From: Streptococcus sp. D7B5
Lineage (GTDB): Bacteria > Bacillota > Bacilli > Lactobacillales > Streptococcaceae
Direction of reading: 5' to 3'
Length of the DNA stretch: 64,000 nt
Assembly (NCBI RefSeq): GCF_029691405.1
Contig: NZ_CP121467.1
Location: 1,550,001 to 1,614,000, forward strand
Positions 45,810 to 54,601 of this stretch are shown here, piece after piece (within the stretch, counting starts at the first letter, position 1; each line of letters starts with the position of its first letter). A program made the position numbers and the translations under genes. The notes below the pieces were generated by a model. It saw only the letters and a program-made list of their open reading frames with translations, did no database searches and had not been told where the DNA came from.

Positions 45810-46982
45810 ATGATTAAATTAAAAGCATTTTTACTATCGCTTGTGCTCGTAATTGCGACGCTTGCCCTTTTAAATGTGACGTATGTCAAGAAGATTGATG
45901 ATTATTATAAAGTCAAGGATAACAGTATTCGTTATAACACCTCGTATGAAAAGTATAAAAGTAGAGATATTCTAACAAGCAATATCACCCCCAATACACT
46001 GGTTCTAATGGGTTCCTCAGAGTTGGTTGCGACGATAAATGAAGACTATCATCCAAATAAAATTTTTAACTACAACGATTTTAATATCATGCAGATTGGG
46101 ACTAGTTATTCTCAAAACATCATTCAGGCTACGACCTTGGGCTCTATTGAAGGATCAATGAGTAAGCGAAAAGTAGCTATAGTAGAGTCGGTTCAGTGGT
46201 TTGAAAAAGATGGGACCCATCAAGATGCCTTTTTGAACAAGGCTTCTCAGGAACATATTTTTCACATGCTAGATAATGACAAGATTAGTAAAGAAACGAA
46301 AGAAAAACTAATCAATCGCATTATCGAGATTACCAAAGGAAACAAGCAACAAAACGACATCTACAAAAAATATAAAAGTTATTTCATAGATGGAAAAGGA
46401 ACCATTGTTGATAAAAAACTATTAGAGTTAGATAACGCGATGTATTCCTTTAAGCTCAAACGAAAATTTTATGAAAATCATGAGAAATCAGATTATCCTT
46501 CACTAGGAGACAAAACCCCAGACTATGATTGGGAAAAGATGACGGCTCAGTTTGTGGAAGAGGTCAAAAGGAAAACAGACAATAATGACTATGCTGTTGA
46601 TAATAACTACTACAATACTTACTTAAAAGATCGCTATGCATCGCTAAAAGATTCCAATAAAGATTTGAGCTACCTAGAGTCACCTGAATATTCAGATATG
46701 GAACTTTTCTTGACGGTTGCTAAAGAATTGGGCATTGAAGTTGAGGTTATTATTTTCCCAGTAAACGGGAAATGGAACGACTACACTGGTGTCTCAAGAG
46801 AGATGCGAGAAAAAACTTATAAAAAAATAGAAGATGTCGCAAAAAGCCATGGTGCAACCGTATTAAACTATGGAAACAGAGAGTATGATGATTACTTTTT
46901 ATTTGACGTGATGCACGTTGGAGTGAAAGGATGGATGGAAGTTGAAAAAGAACTTTACAAATTTGCAAACCAAGCTAACTAA
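45810..46982 (+). CDS. DltD-like acyl-transfer protein
   Basis: 390 residues with one N-terminal membrane helix (LKAFLLSLVLVIATLALLNV) and an extracellular SGNH/DltD-like domain. LVLMGSSEL carries the candidate nucleophile Ser near residue 70, and FDVMHVGVKGWM near the end carries the Asp/His part. DltD moves the acyl group to lipoteichoic acid on the outer face. It lies 47 nt after the DltB-like gene. Acceptor and acyl group are unknown here. Confidence 0.88.
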   Translation: MIKLKAFLLSLVLVIATLALLNVTYVKKIDDYYKVKDNSIRYNTSYEKYKSRDILTSNITPNTLVLMGSSELVATINEDYHPNKIFNYNDFNIMQIGTSYSQNIIQATTLGSIEGSMSKRKVAIVESVQWFEKDGTHQDAFLNKASQEHIFHMLDNDKISKETKEKLINRIIEITKGNKQQNDIYKKYKSYFIDGKGTIVDKKLLELDNAMYSFKLKRKFYENHEKSDYPSLGDKTPDYDWEKMTAQFVEEVKRKTDNNDYAVDNNYYNTYLKDRYASLKDSNKDLSYLESPEYSDMELFLTVAKELGIEVEVIIFPVNGKWNDYTGVSREMREKTYKKIEDVAKSHGATVLNYGNREYDDYFLFDVMHVGVKGWMEVEKELYKFANQAN

Positions 46983-47100
46983 CACTCATCGATTAATCTT
47001 GTGGACACTTTTTTTCTATACGGTTATCTTGAGCATCGTGATTTACTGTTTTGTGACCGATTTTTCGAATATTCAAGAATTTATCTATAGTGAATTCTAA
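46942..47100 (+). CDS. DltX-like small membrane protein
   Basis: 52 residues, too short for most gene callers. It has one helix (LILWTLFFYTVILSIVIYCF) and ends in EFIYSEF. DltX proteins are about 50 residues, have one helix and end in the hexapeptide FIYNEF, which enters DltB. The likely TTG start at 46942 has AAAGGATGG upstream and overlaps the DltD-like gene by 41 nt; a second TTG at 46963 is possible. In known dlt operons dltX comes first; here it comes last. No other gene fills this stretch. Confidence 0.8.
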   Translation: MKKNFTNLQTKLTNTHRLILWTLFFYTVILSIVIYCFVTDFSNIQEFIYSEF

Positions 47101-47111
47101 GATTGTATACA

Positions 47112-47154
47112 AAAAGGCCCTGGAACTAGGCATAGCTAGTCTTCAGGGCTTTTA
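47112..47154. terminator. Bidirectional terminator
   Basis: AAAAGGCCCTG pairs with CAGGGCTTTT, with an inner ACTAG/CTAGT stem. It ends the dlt-like genes and the convergent ECF gene. Confidence 0.85.
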
Positions 47155-47156
47155 TC

Positions 47157-47726
47157 TTATAGTTTATCAGCTATTTTTTGACTTAGAAATTGCCCAACCA
47201 AAGCCCCAATCAAGGCACCTACGAGGATGCTCGAAACAAAGAGAAGGATTTTGTCCAACTCTGGAGCGACCATGATACGGTCAATGTATTCTTGGGATTT
47301 CCCACGTGCAAGTAAGGTGGCCACGTAAGCTTTGGGACGGATCCACATGAGGAAGATAGGGCCACTTGTGCTAAAAGCAAAGACGAGGAAGGAGAGGGTG
47401 TTTTTGATTCGATCTCTGTAGTTTCCGAGACGAGCGATGGCATCTGCTGCAAGACCACAGGCGAGTCCTGGGAGAAAGGCACCAGCGCCATGTTTGCTCG
47501 CTAGGAAGAAAAGTGCCATAAAAAGTCCTAGAGTGGTGATAGCGCCAAAACGAGGGACCTTCGTCAAAAGAAGCATGTAGACACTGCCACCGACAAGGGC
47601 AGCAAAGGCAGGTGCGTAGAACATATTGCCTGTTTGGTCGACCAGGTGTCCTAGGAAGACTCCAATCCCTACACAGAGGAAATAGAGGACGACAGCTAAG
47701 AGGGTGGTTAAGATATTTTTCTTCAT
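47157..47726 (-). CDS. ECF transporter S component (MptD/Trep_Strep family)
   Basis: 189 residues with five to six hydrophobic segments; MptD-like. These proteins are substrate-capturing partners of a shared EcfAAT module. The substrate is unknown and no ATPase is adjacent. The ATG at 47726 follows AAGGAG; longer extensions are rejected. Confidence 0.85.
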   Translation of the reverse strand: MKKNILTTLLAVVLYFLCVGIGVFLGHLVDQTGNMFYAPAFAALVGGSVYMLLLTKVPRFGAITTLGLFMALFFLASKHGAGAFLPGLACGLAADAIARLGNYRDRIKNTLSFLVFAFSTSGPIFLMWIRPKAYVATLLARGKSQEYIDRIMVAPELDKILLFVSSILVGALIGALVGQFLSQKIADKL

Positions 47727-47859
47727 GAGAATCTCCTTGATGCGAATTAACAAAACCAATTGTATCACGCTTTTTGAGGATTGTAAATGGGAGTTCTATA
47801 TTTTTGAAAACGCTTGAAATATGATATAATAGTTACATCGTTAGTTTAAGGAGAGTAGC

Positions 47860-48474
47860 ATGGGAAAGTTTCTAGAATTCGTCTTTAATCGTATCTTTTT
47901 GGGAATGATTGCGACGGCTTATTTCTGGCTATTAACACTAGCAGGAGGAGTGATCTTTGGTTTGGCCCCAGCTAGTGCTACCCTGATGAGTTTGTATGCG
48001 GAACATGGTTATACCTATCGAGCCTACCATTTGAAGGAAGCTTGGGAATTGTATAAGAGCAATTTTGTCAAGAGTAATCTGGCTTTCTATAGTTTCGTGT
48101 TTGTGGATCTTGTCCTAGTTTATGGTTTGTATCTTCTAGTTCAATTGCCCCACCAGACGATTTTCCACCTTTTGGCGACCTTTCTCAACGTCCTTGTAGT
48201 TGCTCTTGTCTTTCTAGCCTATACTGTTTCCTTGAAACTTCAGGTGTACTTTGATTTGTCCTACCAAAATACCTTGAAACTGTCCCTTATCGGTATTTTT
48301 ATGAGCTTACCTGCGATTGCCAAGGTTTTACTCGGGTCCGCTCTCCTTATAGGAGTTGGTTATTATATGCCTGCCTTGCTCTTTTTTGTAGGAATTGGAA
48401 TGTGGCATTTCTTTATCAGTGATATGTTGGAACCTATTTATGAAAGTATCCATGAAAAATTGGCGACAAAATAG
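47860..48474 (+). CDS. YesL-like DUF624 membrane protein
   Basis: 204 residues with five hydrophobic segments and the DUF624 pattern (FLEFVFNRIFLGMIATAYFW). In Bacillus YesL stands beside the YesM/YesN two-component pair, and here it precedes the equivalent kinase and regulator. It probably belongs to the same signalling or sugar-uptake set. AAGGAGAGTAGC precedes the ATG. Confidence 0.92.
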   Translation: MGKFLEFVFNRIFLGMIATAYFWLLTLAGGVIFGLAPASATLMSLYAEHGYTYRAYHLKEAWELYKSNFVKSNLAFYSFVFVDLVLVYGLYLLVQLPHQTIFHLLATFLNVLVVALVFLAYTVSLKLQVYFDLSYQNTLKLSLIGIFMSLPAIAKVLLGSALLIGVGYYMPALLFFVGIGMWHFFISDMLEPIYESIHEKLATK

Positions 48475-48475
48475 A

Positions 48476-50122
48476 ATGAAGCAGTTTTGGCTTCACTCTC
48501 TTTTACGGATTTATAGTTTGGTTATGATCGTGGTCATTGCCAGTTTTGCGATTATGCTATCGTATGCTGACTGGGACTCGCGTGAGAAAGAGGCCCAACG
48601 GGTTGCAGAACGTGTGACCACTCGGACAGTGAGTGAAGTGGAATATTATCACAGAGAGTCAACTCAACTTGCTCAGTCTTTGGTTGAAAATCAGGCCCGC
48701 ATCGAAGGAATTTACAAGTATTTCAGTCTCAGCACACCAGACTATTTCTATTGGCAATTAGAACGTAAAACTTCGCCTTATATCTCGGTTTCCCTGTATG
48801 AAAATATTGATGATCTCTATGTTCGGAATGATTTTGTGACTGGAGTGGCTATTGTTCTTCAGGACTATAAGGAAGTGTATGTTTCGACTAGAGAAAAACG
48901 CAGTGGGGAGAAAGTTCCTGCGGAGGGTTTTAAGCCGACAGCCAATAGTTTTGCCATTCCTGTTTCTGATCCTGTGTCTGACAAGGATTTAGGAGTGATC
49001 TATATCTCCCTATCCCCGGATGTTTTACATGGAGCTATTGACAATACAAGGGGCCATATCCCAATGGCTGTAACAGTAACTTCGCCTTTTGAGACTGAGA
49101 TGTTCCATATTGGGGAGAAGGTATCAGCTGAGCGAGAAAACTGGTTTGTAGGTGTCACCTCTCACGGTTATCAGGTTCGAGTTGCTGTTCCTAAAAATTT
49201 TGTTCTTACAGGAACTTTGACGAGTTCAGCTGTCATTATTGGGCTAAGTATTCTCTTTATCATCATTTTGTACGTGACTCTTAGACAGACTTTTTCAAAT
49301 TACCAAAAGCAGGTCGTAGACCTAGTAGATTCGATCGAGGTGATTGCTCAAGGAGAAGAAGGCCTTCGAATCGATACATCTGAAAAAGGCCAAGAGTTGC
49401 TTCTCATTGCAGAAACAACCAATGATATGTTGGATCGCCTGGAAAAAAATATCCATGATATCTATCAGCTAGAGCTCAGTCAAAAAGATGCCAATATGCG
49501 AGCCCTGCAAGCTCAAATCAATCCTCACTTTATGTACAATACTCTGGAGTTTTTACGGATGTATGCTGTCATGCAAAGTCAGGATGAACTGGCAGATATT
49601 ATCTATGAATTTAGTAGCTTGTTACGCAACAATATCTCCGACGAGCGGGAAACCACGTTGAAGCAAGAGTTGGAATTTTGCCGAAAATATAGCTATCTCT
49701 GTATGGTGCGTTATCCTAAATCCATTGCTTATGGTTTCAAGATTGCACCAGAATTGGAAGAAATGAGGATTCCAAAATTTACACTCCAACCATTAGTAGA
49801 AAACTACTTTGCCCATGGTGTTGATCATCGCAGAACAGATAATGTCATCAGTATCAAAGCCTTGAAAGGCCAAGGATGCGTTGAAATTCTAGTAGTAGAT
49901 AATGGTCGAGGAATGCCCGCTGAGAAACTAGCTAGCTTGCAAGAAAAATTAACTCAACGAAGTTTTGAACACGAGGCAAGCTATAGTGGGGAGCGGCAAT
50001 CAATTGGAATAGTAAATGTACACGAACGCTTTGTTCTCTACTTTGGGGATCGCTACCAAATCAGTGTAGAGTCAGCTGAGCAAGAAGGTGTTCGTTACCA
50101 TATCACTATCCAGGATGAATAG
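48476..50122 (+). CDS. Sensor histidine kinase, YesM/TCS07-like
   Basis: About 548 residues: two membrane helices (about 10-35 and 245-270) flanking an extracellular sensor domain, a HAMP-like linker, the phospho-accepting QAQINPHFMYNTLEF (His near 349), and a GHKL ATPase with LVENYFAHG, VVDNGRGMP and GIVNVHERF. ATG 48476 overlaps the DUF624 stop; ATG 48452 is an alternative. The partner regulator follows 11 nt later. The homologous pneumococcal TCS07 has been tied to use of host glycans; its signal here is unproven. Confidence 0.94.
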   Translation: MKQFWLHSLLRIYSLVMIVVIASFAIMLSYADWDSREKEAQRVAERVTTRTVSEVEYYHRESTQLAQSLVENQARIEGIYKYFSLSTPDYFYWQLERKTSPYISVSLYENIDDLYVRNDFVTGVAIVLQDYKEVYVSTREKRSGEKVPAEGFKPTANSFAIPVSDPVSDKDLGVIYISLSPDVLHGAIDNTRGHIPMAVTVTSPFETEMFHIGEKVSAERENWFVGVTSHGYQVRVAVPKNFVLTGTLTSSAVIIGLSILFIIILYVTLRQTFSNYQKQVVDLVDSIEVIAQGEEGLRIDTSEKGQELLLIAETTNDMLDRLEKNIHDIYQLELSQKDANMRALQAQINPHFMYNTLEFLRMYAVMQSQDELADIIYEFSSLLRNNISDERETTLKQELEFCRKYSYLCMVRYPKSIAYGFKIAPELEEMRIPKFTLQPLVENYFAHGVDHRRTDNVISIKALKGQGCVEILVVDNGRGMPAEKLASLQEKLTQRSFEHEASYSGERQSIGIVNVHERFVLYFGDRYQISVESAEQEGVRYHITIQDE

Positions 50123-50133
50123 AAAGGGTAGAA

Positions 50134-51420
50134 ATGTATAAAGTTTTATTAGTAGACGATGAGTACATGGTGACAGAGGGGCTCAAGCGATTAATCCCCT
50201 TTGAAAAATGGGATATGCAAGTCGTCGCAACAGCTAATCACGCAGATGATGCTTTGGACTACGTCAAGGGAAATCCAGTAGATGTGGTCATTTCCGATGT
50301 CAACATGCCAGATAAGACCGGACTTGAGATGATTAGGGAAATGAAAGAGTTACTTCCAGATACCTATTATATCTTGCTGTCTGGTTATCAGGAGTTTGAG
50401 TACGTTAAAAAAGCCATGAACCTTAGTGTCGTGGATTATCTGGTCAAGCCAGTAGACAAGGTGGAGTTGGGCAATTTATTAGAAAAAATTGCGAGCCAAC
50501 TTCAGGAAAAGGTGGAGCAAAGCCAGACTCTTAGCCAAGAATTGGATGAAGAAGGCTTTGTCAACTTCTTAGCAGGTAAAGATAACTGGTGGATAGGTCT
50601 TTCCAAGGAAAAACAAGGTTCTTTCACAATTCCTTACTATGTTTTGGGGCAAGACTGGCAGATTTTCATCTCTGATCAACAGCTCGATGGCATCATCGTG
50701 ACACCATTTGAAGCACCCTACCAGCAGTCCTTTGAGAATTGGAAGATCAACGCTGAAAAAGCCCTCTTCTACGGTTCAGTTAATCTAGAAAAATCCGAGA
50801 GTTTGTTTGCTTATTACGAGCCGATTTATCGGGTGATTATCCAAGGGAATATCAATCAAATCATCGAAGAATTAACCCTGCTAGAGAAGGTCGTCTTGGA
50901 AAATACCCCGCGCGTGGCCATCACGAAGCAGCTCTTCACTCAGTTTGTCATGGATGTCTTTCATTTGTTTGAACACCTAAAAGCAGATGATATGACCGAG
51001 ATAGTCAAAGCTATCCATGCCATTAACACCTTTGAAGAATTGGTTGCCTATATCAAAGAAACCTTGACCAAGTTCTTTGGCCAGTATCGCATGAATGAAA
51101 ATGTGGTGAGCGTTCTGGAGGTGATTGGGCGTGATTATCAGAAAGAGCTCTCACTTAAGGATATTAGCAAGGATCTCTTTATCAATCCTGTCTATCTCGG
51201 TCAGCTGATCAAGAGGGAAACCAACTCAACCTTTGCGGAATTGCTCAATAAACAGAGAATTAAGGCAGCGCAGCAACTCTTACTGTCGACCAGTGATAGC
51301 ATCGAAGATATTTGCTATGCAGTTGGCTATAGTAATGTTGGATATTTCTATAAGGTTTTCCGTAAATTGTGCGGAAAATCACCGAAAGCTTATCGGAAAC
51401 AAGTTGAAACTAGCTTGTAA
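50134..51420 (+). CDS. Response regulator, YesN-like with AraC output domain
   Basis: 428 residues. The receiver domain starts YKVLLVDDEYMVTEGLKRLI with the phospho-acceptor Asp55 in VVISDVNMPDK and Lys in LVKPVDK. A middle region precedes a C-terminal AraC/XylS double helix-turn-helix (KDLFINPVYLGQLIKRETN, VGYSNVGYFYKVFRK). It pairs with the kinase upstream. Its target genes are not adjacent except perhaps the next membrane gene. Confidence 0.95.
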   Translation: MYKVLLVDDEYMVTEGLKRLIPFEKWDMQVVATANHADDALDYVKGNPVDVVISDVNMPDKTGLEMIREMKELLPDTYYILLSGYQEFEYVKKAMNLSVVDYLVKPVDKVELGNLLEKIASQLQEKVEQSQTLSQELDEEGFVNFLAGKDNWWIGLSKEKQGSFTIPYYVLGQDWQIFISDQQLDGIIVTPFEAPYQQSFENWKINAEKALFYGSVNLEKSESLFAYYEPIYRVIIQGNINQIIEELTLLEKVVLENTPRVAITKQLFTQFVMDVFHLFEHLKADDMTEIVKAIHAINTFEELVAYIKETLTKFFGQYRMNENVVSVLEVIGRDYQKELSLKDISKDLFINPVYLGQLIKRETNSTFAELLNKQRIKAAQQLLLSTSDSIEDICYAVGYSNVGYFYKVFRKLCGKSPKAYRKQVETSL

Positions 51421-51478
51421 AAGTTGTATTCCTGTACAAAAAATGCTATAATGTTCAAAATATCTTTTGGAGGAAAAC

Positions 51479-52012
51479 ATGAAAAAGAATCCTATTTATC
51501 TTTGGGTTTTGTTAGTCTTATCAGCCCTCATTTCATCTATGTCATTATTTGGAATCTTGAGTCCATTGCCAAGTAAAGATGTGCTTCGTGCTAGCCTGGC
51601 GAATAGCGGGACGCTTACTGCTCAGCAATTAGAAGACACAGTCAACTATACTTACCAAGTAACAGCGTCATCGCACTCTATTTTTAATACGTTGTTGATT
51701 GTTTTATCTGCAATTTTAGTTGTAGTAGCCTTTGTATTTCTAGTACGTAAAAATGTGCAATTCGCAAACTATGCTTATATTGGCTATGTTCTACTAGCGA
51801 TTGTTGGTTTGGTTTATAGCTATATGAACGTTCAAGATGCGGTTCAATTAATCAAAGATACTACTCTCGGCTTAGGAATGGGAGCATTGGCACAAGGAAC
51901 GAATATTTTGTTCATCATTATCAATGTTCTCTTTTTAGCCTTAGTCTTTTACAAGATGTGGCGCCAACAAAAAGATTTGGCCGAAGAAGTCGAAGCAGAA
52001 GAAGTTGCCTAA
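51479..52012 (+). CDS. Hypothetical membrane protein
   Basis: About 177 residues with four hydrophobic segments, the first at IYLWVLLVLSALISSMSLFG, and an acidic C-terminus (EEVEAEEVA). I do not recognise a family. The ATG at 51479 follows TGGAGGAAAAC. The frame starting at 51467 would include that ribosome site. The conserved pneumococcal homologue sits at the same place after TCS07. Terminator behind it at 52021. Confidence 0.82.
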   Translation: MKKNPIYLWVLLVLSALISSMSLFGILSPLPSKDVLRASLANSGTLTAQQLEDTVNYTYQVTASSHSIFNTLLIVLSAILVVVAFVFLVRKNVQFANYAYIGYVLLAIVGLVYSYMNVQDAVQLIKDTTLGLGMGALAQGTNILFIIINVLFLALVFYKMWRQQKDLAEEVEAEEVA

Positions 52013-52020
52013 GTATTGAC

Positions 52021-52060
52021 AAAAAAGAACTATCAAGTTACAATCTTGGTAGTTCTTTTT
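52021..52060. terminator. Terminator after the membrane protein gene
   Basis: AAGAACTATCAAG pairs with CTTGGTAGTTCTT around a 7-nt loop, followed by TTTT. Confidence 0.8.
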
Positions 52061-52088
52061 AAATCGTAAACAAAAAATCGAGGTCAAC

Positions 52089-52559
52089 ATGAAAAAAATA
52101 TCCTTAGTGTATATCAGTCTGAGTGGGAATACAGAGAGTTTTGTAACCCGACTCAAGGACTATCTCTTGTCTCAGTACGAAGAAATTGAGGTCCAAAAAA
52201 TCCATATCAAGGATTTGGTCAAGGAAGGCCAAGAATTCTTTGAAATGGAGCATCCCTATGTCGCTTTCTTGCCGACCTATCTGGAAGGTGGAAATGGTGT
52301 CGATAACGGCGATGTTGAGATTCTTACGACTCCAGTGGGCGACTTTATCGCTTATGGAGACAATGCTAGTAAGTGTTTTGGGGTAGTGGGATCTGGTAAT
52401 CGCAATTTTAACAATCAATACTGCCTGACAGCCAAGCAGTATAGCCAGCGCTTTGGCTTCCCGGTCCTAGCAGACTTTGAAATGCGTGGTATGTTGGGAG
52501 ATATTAAAAAAGTCGCAGCGATTATCGCGGACTTGTATGAGTTAGAAACAGAAAAATAA
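52089..52559 (+). CDS. nrdI: Ribonucleotide reductase assembly flavodoxin NrdI
   Basis: 156 residues. The flavodoxin-like start [20 protein letters not shown] binds [23 protein letters not shown] is typical of NrdI. NrdI supplies oxidant for the manganese cofactor of class Ib ribonucleotide reductase. The gene stands alone, apart from nrdE/nrdF, as in other streptococci. Confidence 0.95.
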   Translation: MKKISLVYISLSGNTESFVTRLKDYLLSQYEEIEVQKIHIKDLVKEGQEFFEMEHPYVAFLPTYLEGGNGVDNGDVEILTTPVGDFIAYGDNASKCFGVVGSGNRNFNNQYCLTAKQYSQRFGFPVLADFEMRGMLGDIKKVAAIIADLYELETEK

Positions 52560-52572
52560 AGTAGTACTGAGG

Positions 52573-52600
52573 GGCAGTTGAGATTTTCAACTGCTTTTTG
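52573..52600 (+). terminator. Terminator of nrdI
   Basis: GCAGTTGA pairs with TCAACTGC around GATTT, followed by TTTTTG. Confidence 0.85.
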
Positions 52601-52605
52601 TGTAT

Positions 52606-52630
52606 GCAAAAAGCACCCCGTAAGGGTGCC
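52606..52630 (-). terminator. Terminator of the Nramp gene
   Basis: On the minus strand GGCACCC pairs with GGGTGC around a short loop and is followed by TTTTTGC. Confidence 0.8.
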
Positions 52631-52640
52631 ATTTTATATA

Positions 52641-53903
52641 CTATCCTGCTTTTCCGATGGCAAGTGCATAGATGAAGAAGATAGCAAAGCCAAAGAGGAA
52701 AATCAATCCTGCGATAGCAAGGAGTTTTAGCCAGGAAGGAAGATTTTTATTCTCACGTGTCACTAATACATAGTTCAAAAGAGCGAAGAATGGTGTTGTC
52801 AGGAAAGAACCGATCATGGCAAAGCGAAGCATGGTGGAAACTTGACCAGCAAAGAACTTGATGATGACGATACCGATAATAGCTGTGAGGGTCATCCAGA
52901 TGTTCAAAGATTTGCGAGAATCCTCTTTTTGCCGAATTAAGAGTCGCAGCGATTCCTGATTGACACGAGAGTAGCCATCGATAACGGTGATGACCGTTCC
53001 AAAGATACAAAGAAAGGCGATAAAGGTGATCAAATAACGGGACCATTCTCCAAGAACAGAGGCATACATACCCACGAATTGAGAGATGTATTTGGCTGAA
53101 GCGGCTTCAACTGCTTGTCCTGTAGGATATTGAATCAGTGCTCCAAGTGCCACGAAGAATACAGCCAGGATAGCAGTTCCAATGTAACCAACGTTAAAGT
53201 CGAAAAGGGCGTCCTCTGTATTAAAGTTGACAGTCTTTTTCTTTTCAGCAGACCAGAGTGAATTGATGGCAGAAATCTCAATAGGAGCAGGCATCCATCC
53301 TAAGAGGGAAACGATGAAAGGGAGGGCCGCCATTTGCCAAGGTGTCTTTTCGACAAAATCAGAGCTGTATTCTGGATGTTTAATTGCTGCAATAATAACT
53401 GCAAGAACTGTTGCAATGGTCAAAGCAGACATGATCCATTTTGCCATACCATCCAATAGTTTGTAGCCACCAAAGAGTAGCATGGCCCAAATGACTGCAA
53501 CAAGGATAAGGGACCATTGAGTGATGCTAAGACCAATCATTGGAAAAGCGCTAGCGATGATAGCTGAGCAAAGGATAGCGACTCCAGCTGTATTAACCAT
53601 GGCAGAGAAGACGTTGAGGACAAAGAAAATCCAGAGATAGAGTTTTCCTTTTTCGGCATAACCTTCCACCAAGGTTTTGCCAGTGTCGGCAGTATATTCG
53701 GCACCAAAACGGAAAAATGGATATTTAAAAACATTGGCCAAGATAACCAAGAGGAGTAGTGACCAACCATAAGAACCACCAGCTTGAGTGGAGGATACGA
53801 TGTGAGAACCTCCAACGGCTGCAGAAGCCATTAGGATTCCTGGCCCCATTGCCTTTAGTTTGCTTGCCCAGGTTGACTGGTTTGATAACGTAACTTGTGA
53901 CAT
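52641..53903 (-). CDS. Nramp family metal transporter
   Basis: 420 residues with about eleven hydrophobic segments. The N-terminal helix with GPGILMASAAVGGSHIVSST differs from the usual DPGN metal-binding motif (here AAVGGSHI) of Mn/Fe Nramp carriers, so the substrate may be unusual. The start at 53903 follows AGGAG. Its pneumococcal homologue is annotated only as an Nramp-family protein. Metal specificity unknown. Confidence 0.88.
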   Translation of the reverse strand: MSQVTLSNQSTWASKLKAMGPGILMASAAVGGSHIVSSTQAGGSYGWSLLLLVILANVFKYPFFRFGAEYTADTGKTLVEGYAEKGKLYLWIFFVLNVFSAMVNTAGVAILCSAIIASAFPMIGLSITQWSLILVAVIWAMLLFGGYKLLDGMAKWIMSALTIATVLAVIIAAIKHPEYSSDFVEKTPWQMAALPFIVSLLGWMPAPIEISAINSLWSAEKKKTVNFNTEDALFDFNVGYIGTAILAVFFVALGALIQYPTGQAVEAASAKYISQFVGMYASVLGEWSRYLITFIAFLCIFGTVITVIDGYSRVNQESLRLLIRQKEDSRKSLNIWMTLTAIIGIVIIKFFAGQVSTMLRFAMIGSFLTTPFFALLNYVLVTRENKNLPSWLKLLAIAGLIFLFGFAIFFIYALAIGKAG

Positions 53904-54067
53904 AATAAACACTCCTATTTTTGAATTTTCAGAATAATCTGAATAGATAGCTACTATTCTACAAAAAACGTAAAGGAAATGCAAGAATATTTTGAAAAAA
54001 TACAGAAAATTACAGAAAACTTTACATGCATTAATGAAATTTCTCCAAGGAGAATATGGTTAAGACT

Positions 54068-54099
54068 AAAAAATCCGAGAAGAAAGCTTCTCGGATTTT
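54068..54099 (-). terminator. Terminator of the small 81-residue gene
   Basis: AAAATCCGAGAAG pairs with CTTCTCGGATTTT around a 4-nt loop; on the minus strand a T-run follows. Confidence 0.85.
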
Positions 54100-54101
54100 G
54101 A

Positions 54102-54347
54102 TTATTTCAATTGATCTGTAACGTCTTTTGAGAGCAACATTCCCAGATGGTAAGTTTTATTGATATGTGCAATGACATCATTGATATTTTCAGTCGTGTG
54201 AATTTTCTCTTTAATGTCAGACCTAAATGTCTCGTCCTTCAAGAGTTGCTCTTGGTAGAGTCTTTGAAGTCTTTCCTTCTCGTACTTATTGAGCAGAAAA
54301 AGGAAAACCAAGCTAAGTACAACGAGGATATAAGCATATTGGCTCAT
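54102..54347 (-). CDS. Small single-helix membrane protein
   Basis: 81 residues. One N-terminal helix (YAYILVVLSLVFLFLLNKY) is followed by a charged, coiled-coil-like region (EKERLQRLYQEQLLKDE) and a polar C-terminus. Family not recognised. GAGATTCC lies upstream of the ATG, a moderate ribosome site. It stands alone with its own terminator. Confidence 0.75.
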   Translation of the reverse strand: MSQYAYILVVLSLVFLFLLNKYEKERLQRLYQEQLLKDETFRSDIKEKIHTTENINDVIAHINKTYHLGMLLSKDVTDQLK

Positions 54348-54411
54348 AAGGAATCTCCCAGTGTGATAAATAGTAAAAGTGAATAAATTGTTTCATTGAA
54401 ATGCTACAATG

Positions 54412-54593
54412 CCGAACAAAATATAAATGTTATTTTGCTCAATCGTTCGGATTGCTTTCAAGTAATTTAAAAGATTACGACATGAGCCTAACCAAATCGA
54501 TATTATTTGGTTAGGTGAATTAGTGAAGCGCCTAGCCAAAGTCCGAATAGGATTTGGCGTTAGTTACTTAGATTGCTCCGCAATCAAGTAACT
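54412..54593. repeat. Four consecutive hairpins between argS and the small gene
   Basis: Inverted repeats follow one another: 54412-54450 (CCGAAC/GTTCGG with inner AAAATA/TATTTT), 54487-54515 (CCTAACCAAAT/ATTTGGTTAGG), 54535-54558 (GCCAAAGTCC/GGATTTGGC), 54562-54593 (AGTTACTTAGATTG/CAATCAAGTAACT). None has a proper T-run. The last begins 9 nt past the argS stop. No gene is visible here. Confidence 0.75.
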
Positions 54594-54601
54594 TTGGCGA
54601 T

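Noticed and set aside
54485..54515. CCTAAC...GTTAGG pair considered as an integron attC site
   Set aside because: The core spacing and accompanying features do not fit attC, and no integrase is nearby; treated as one of four hairpins.
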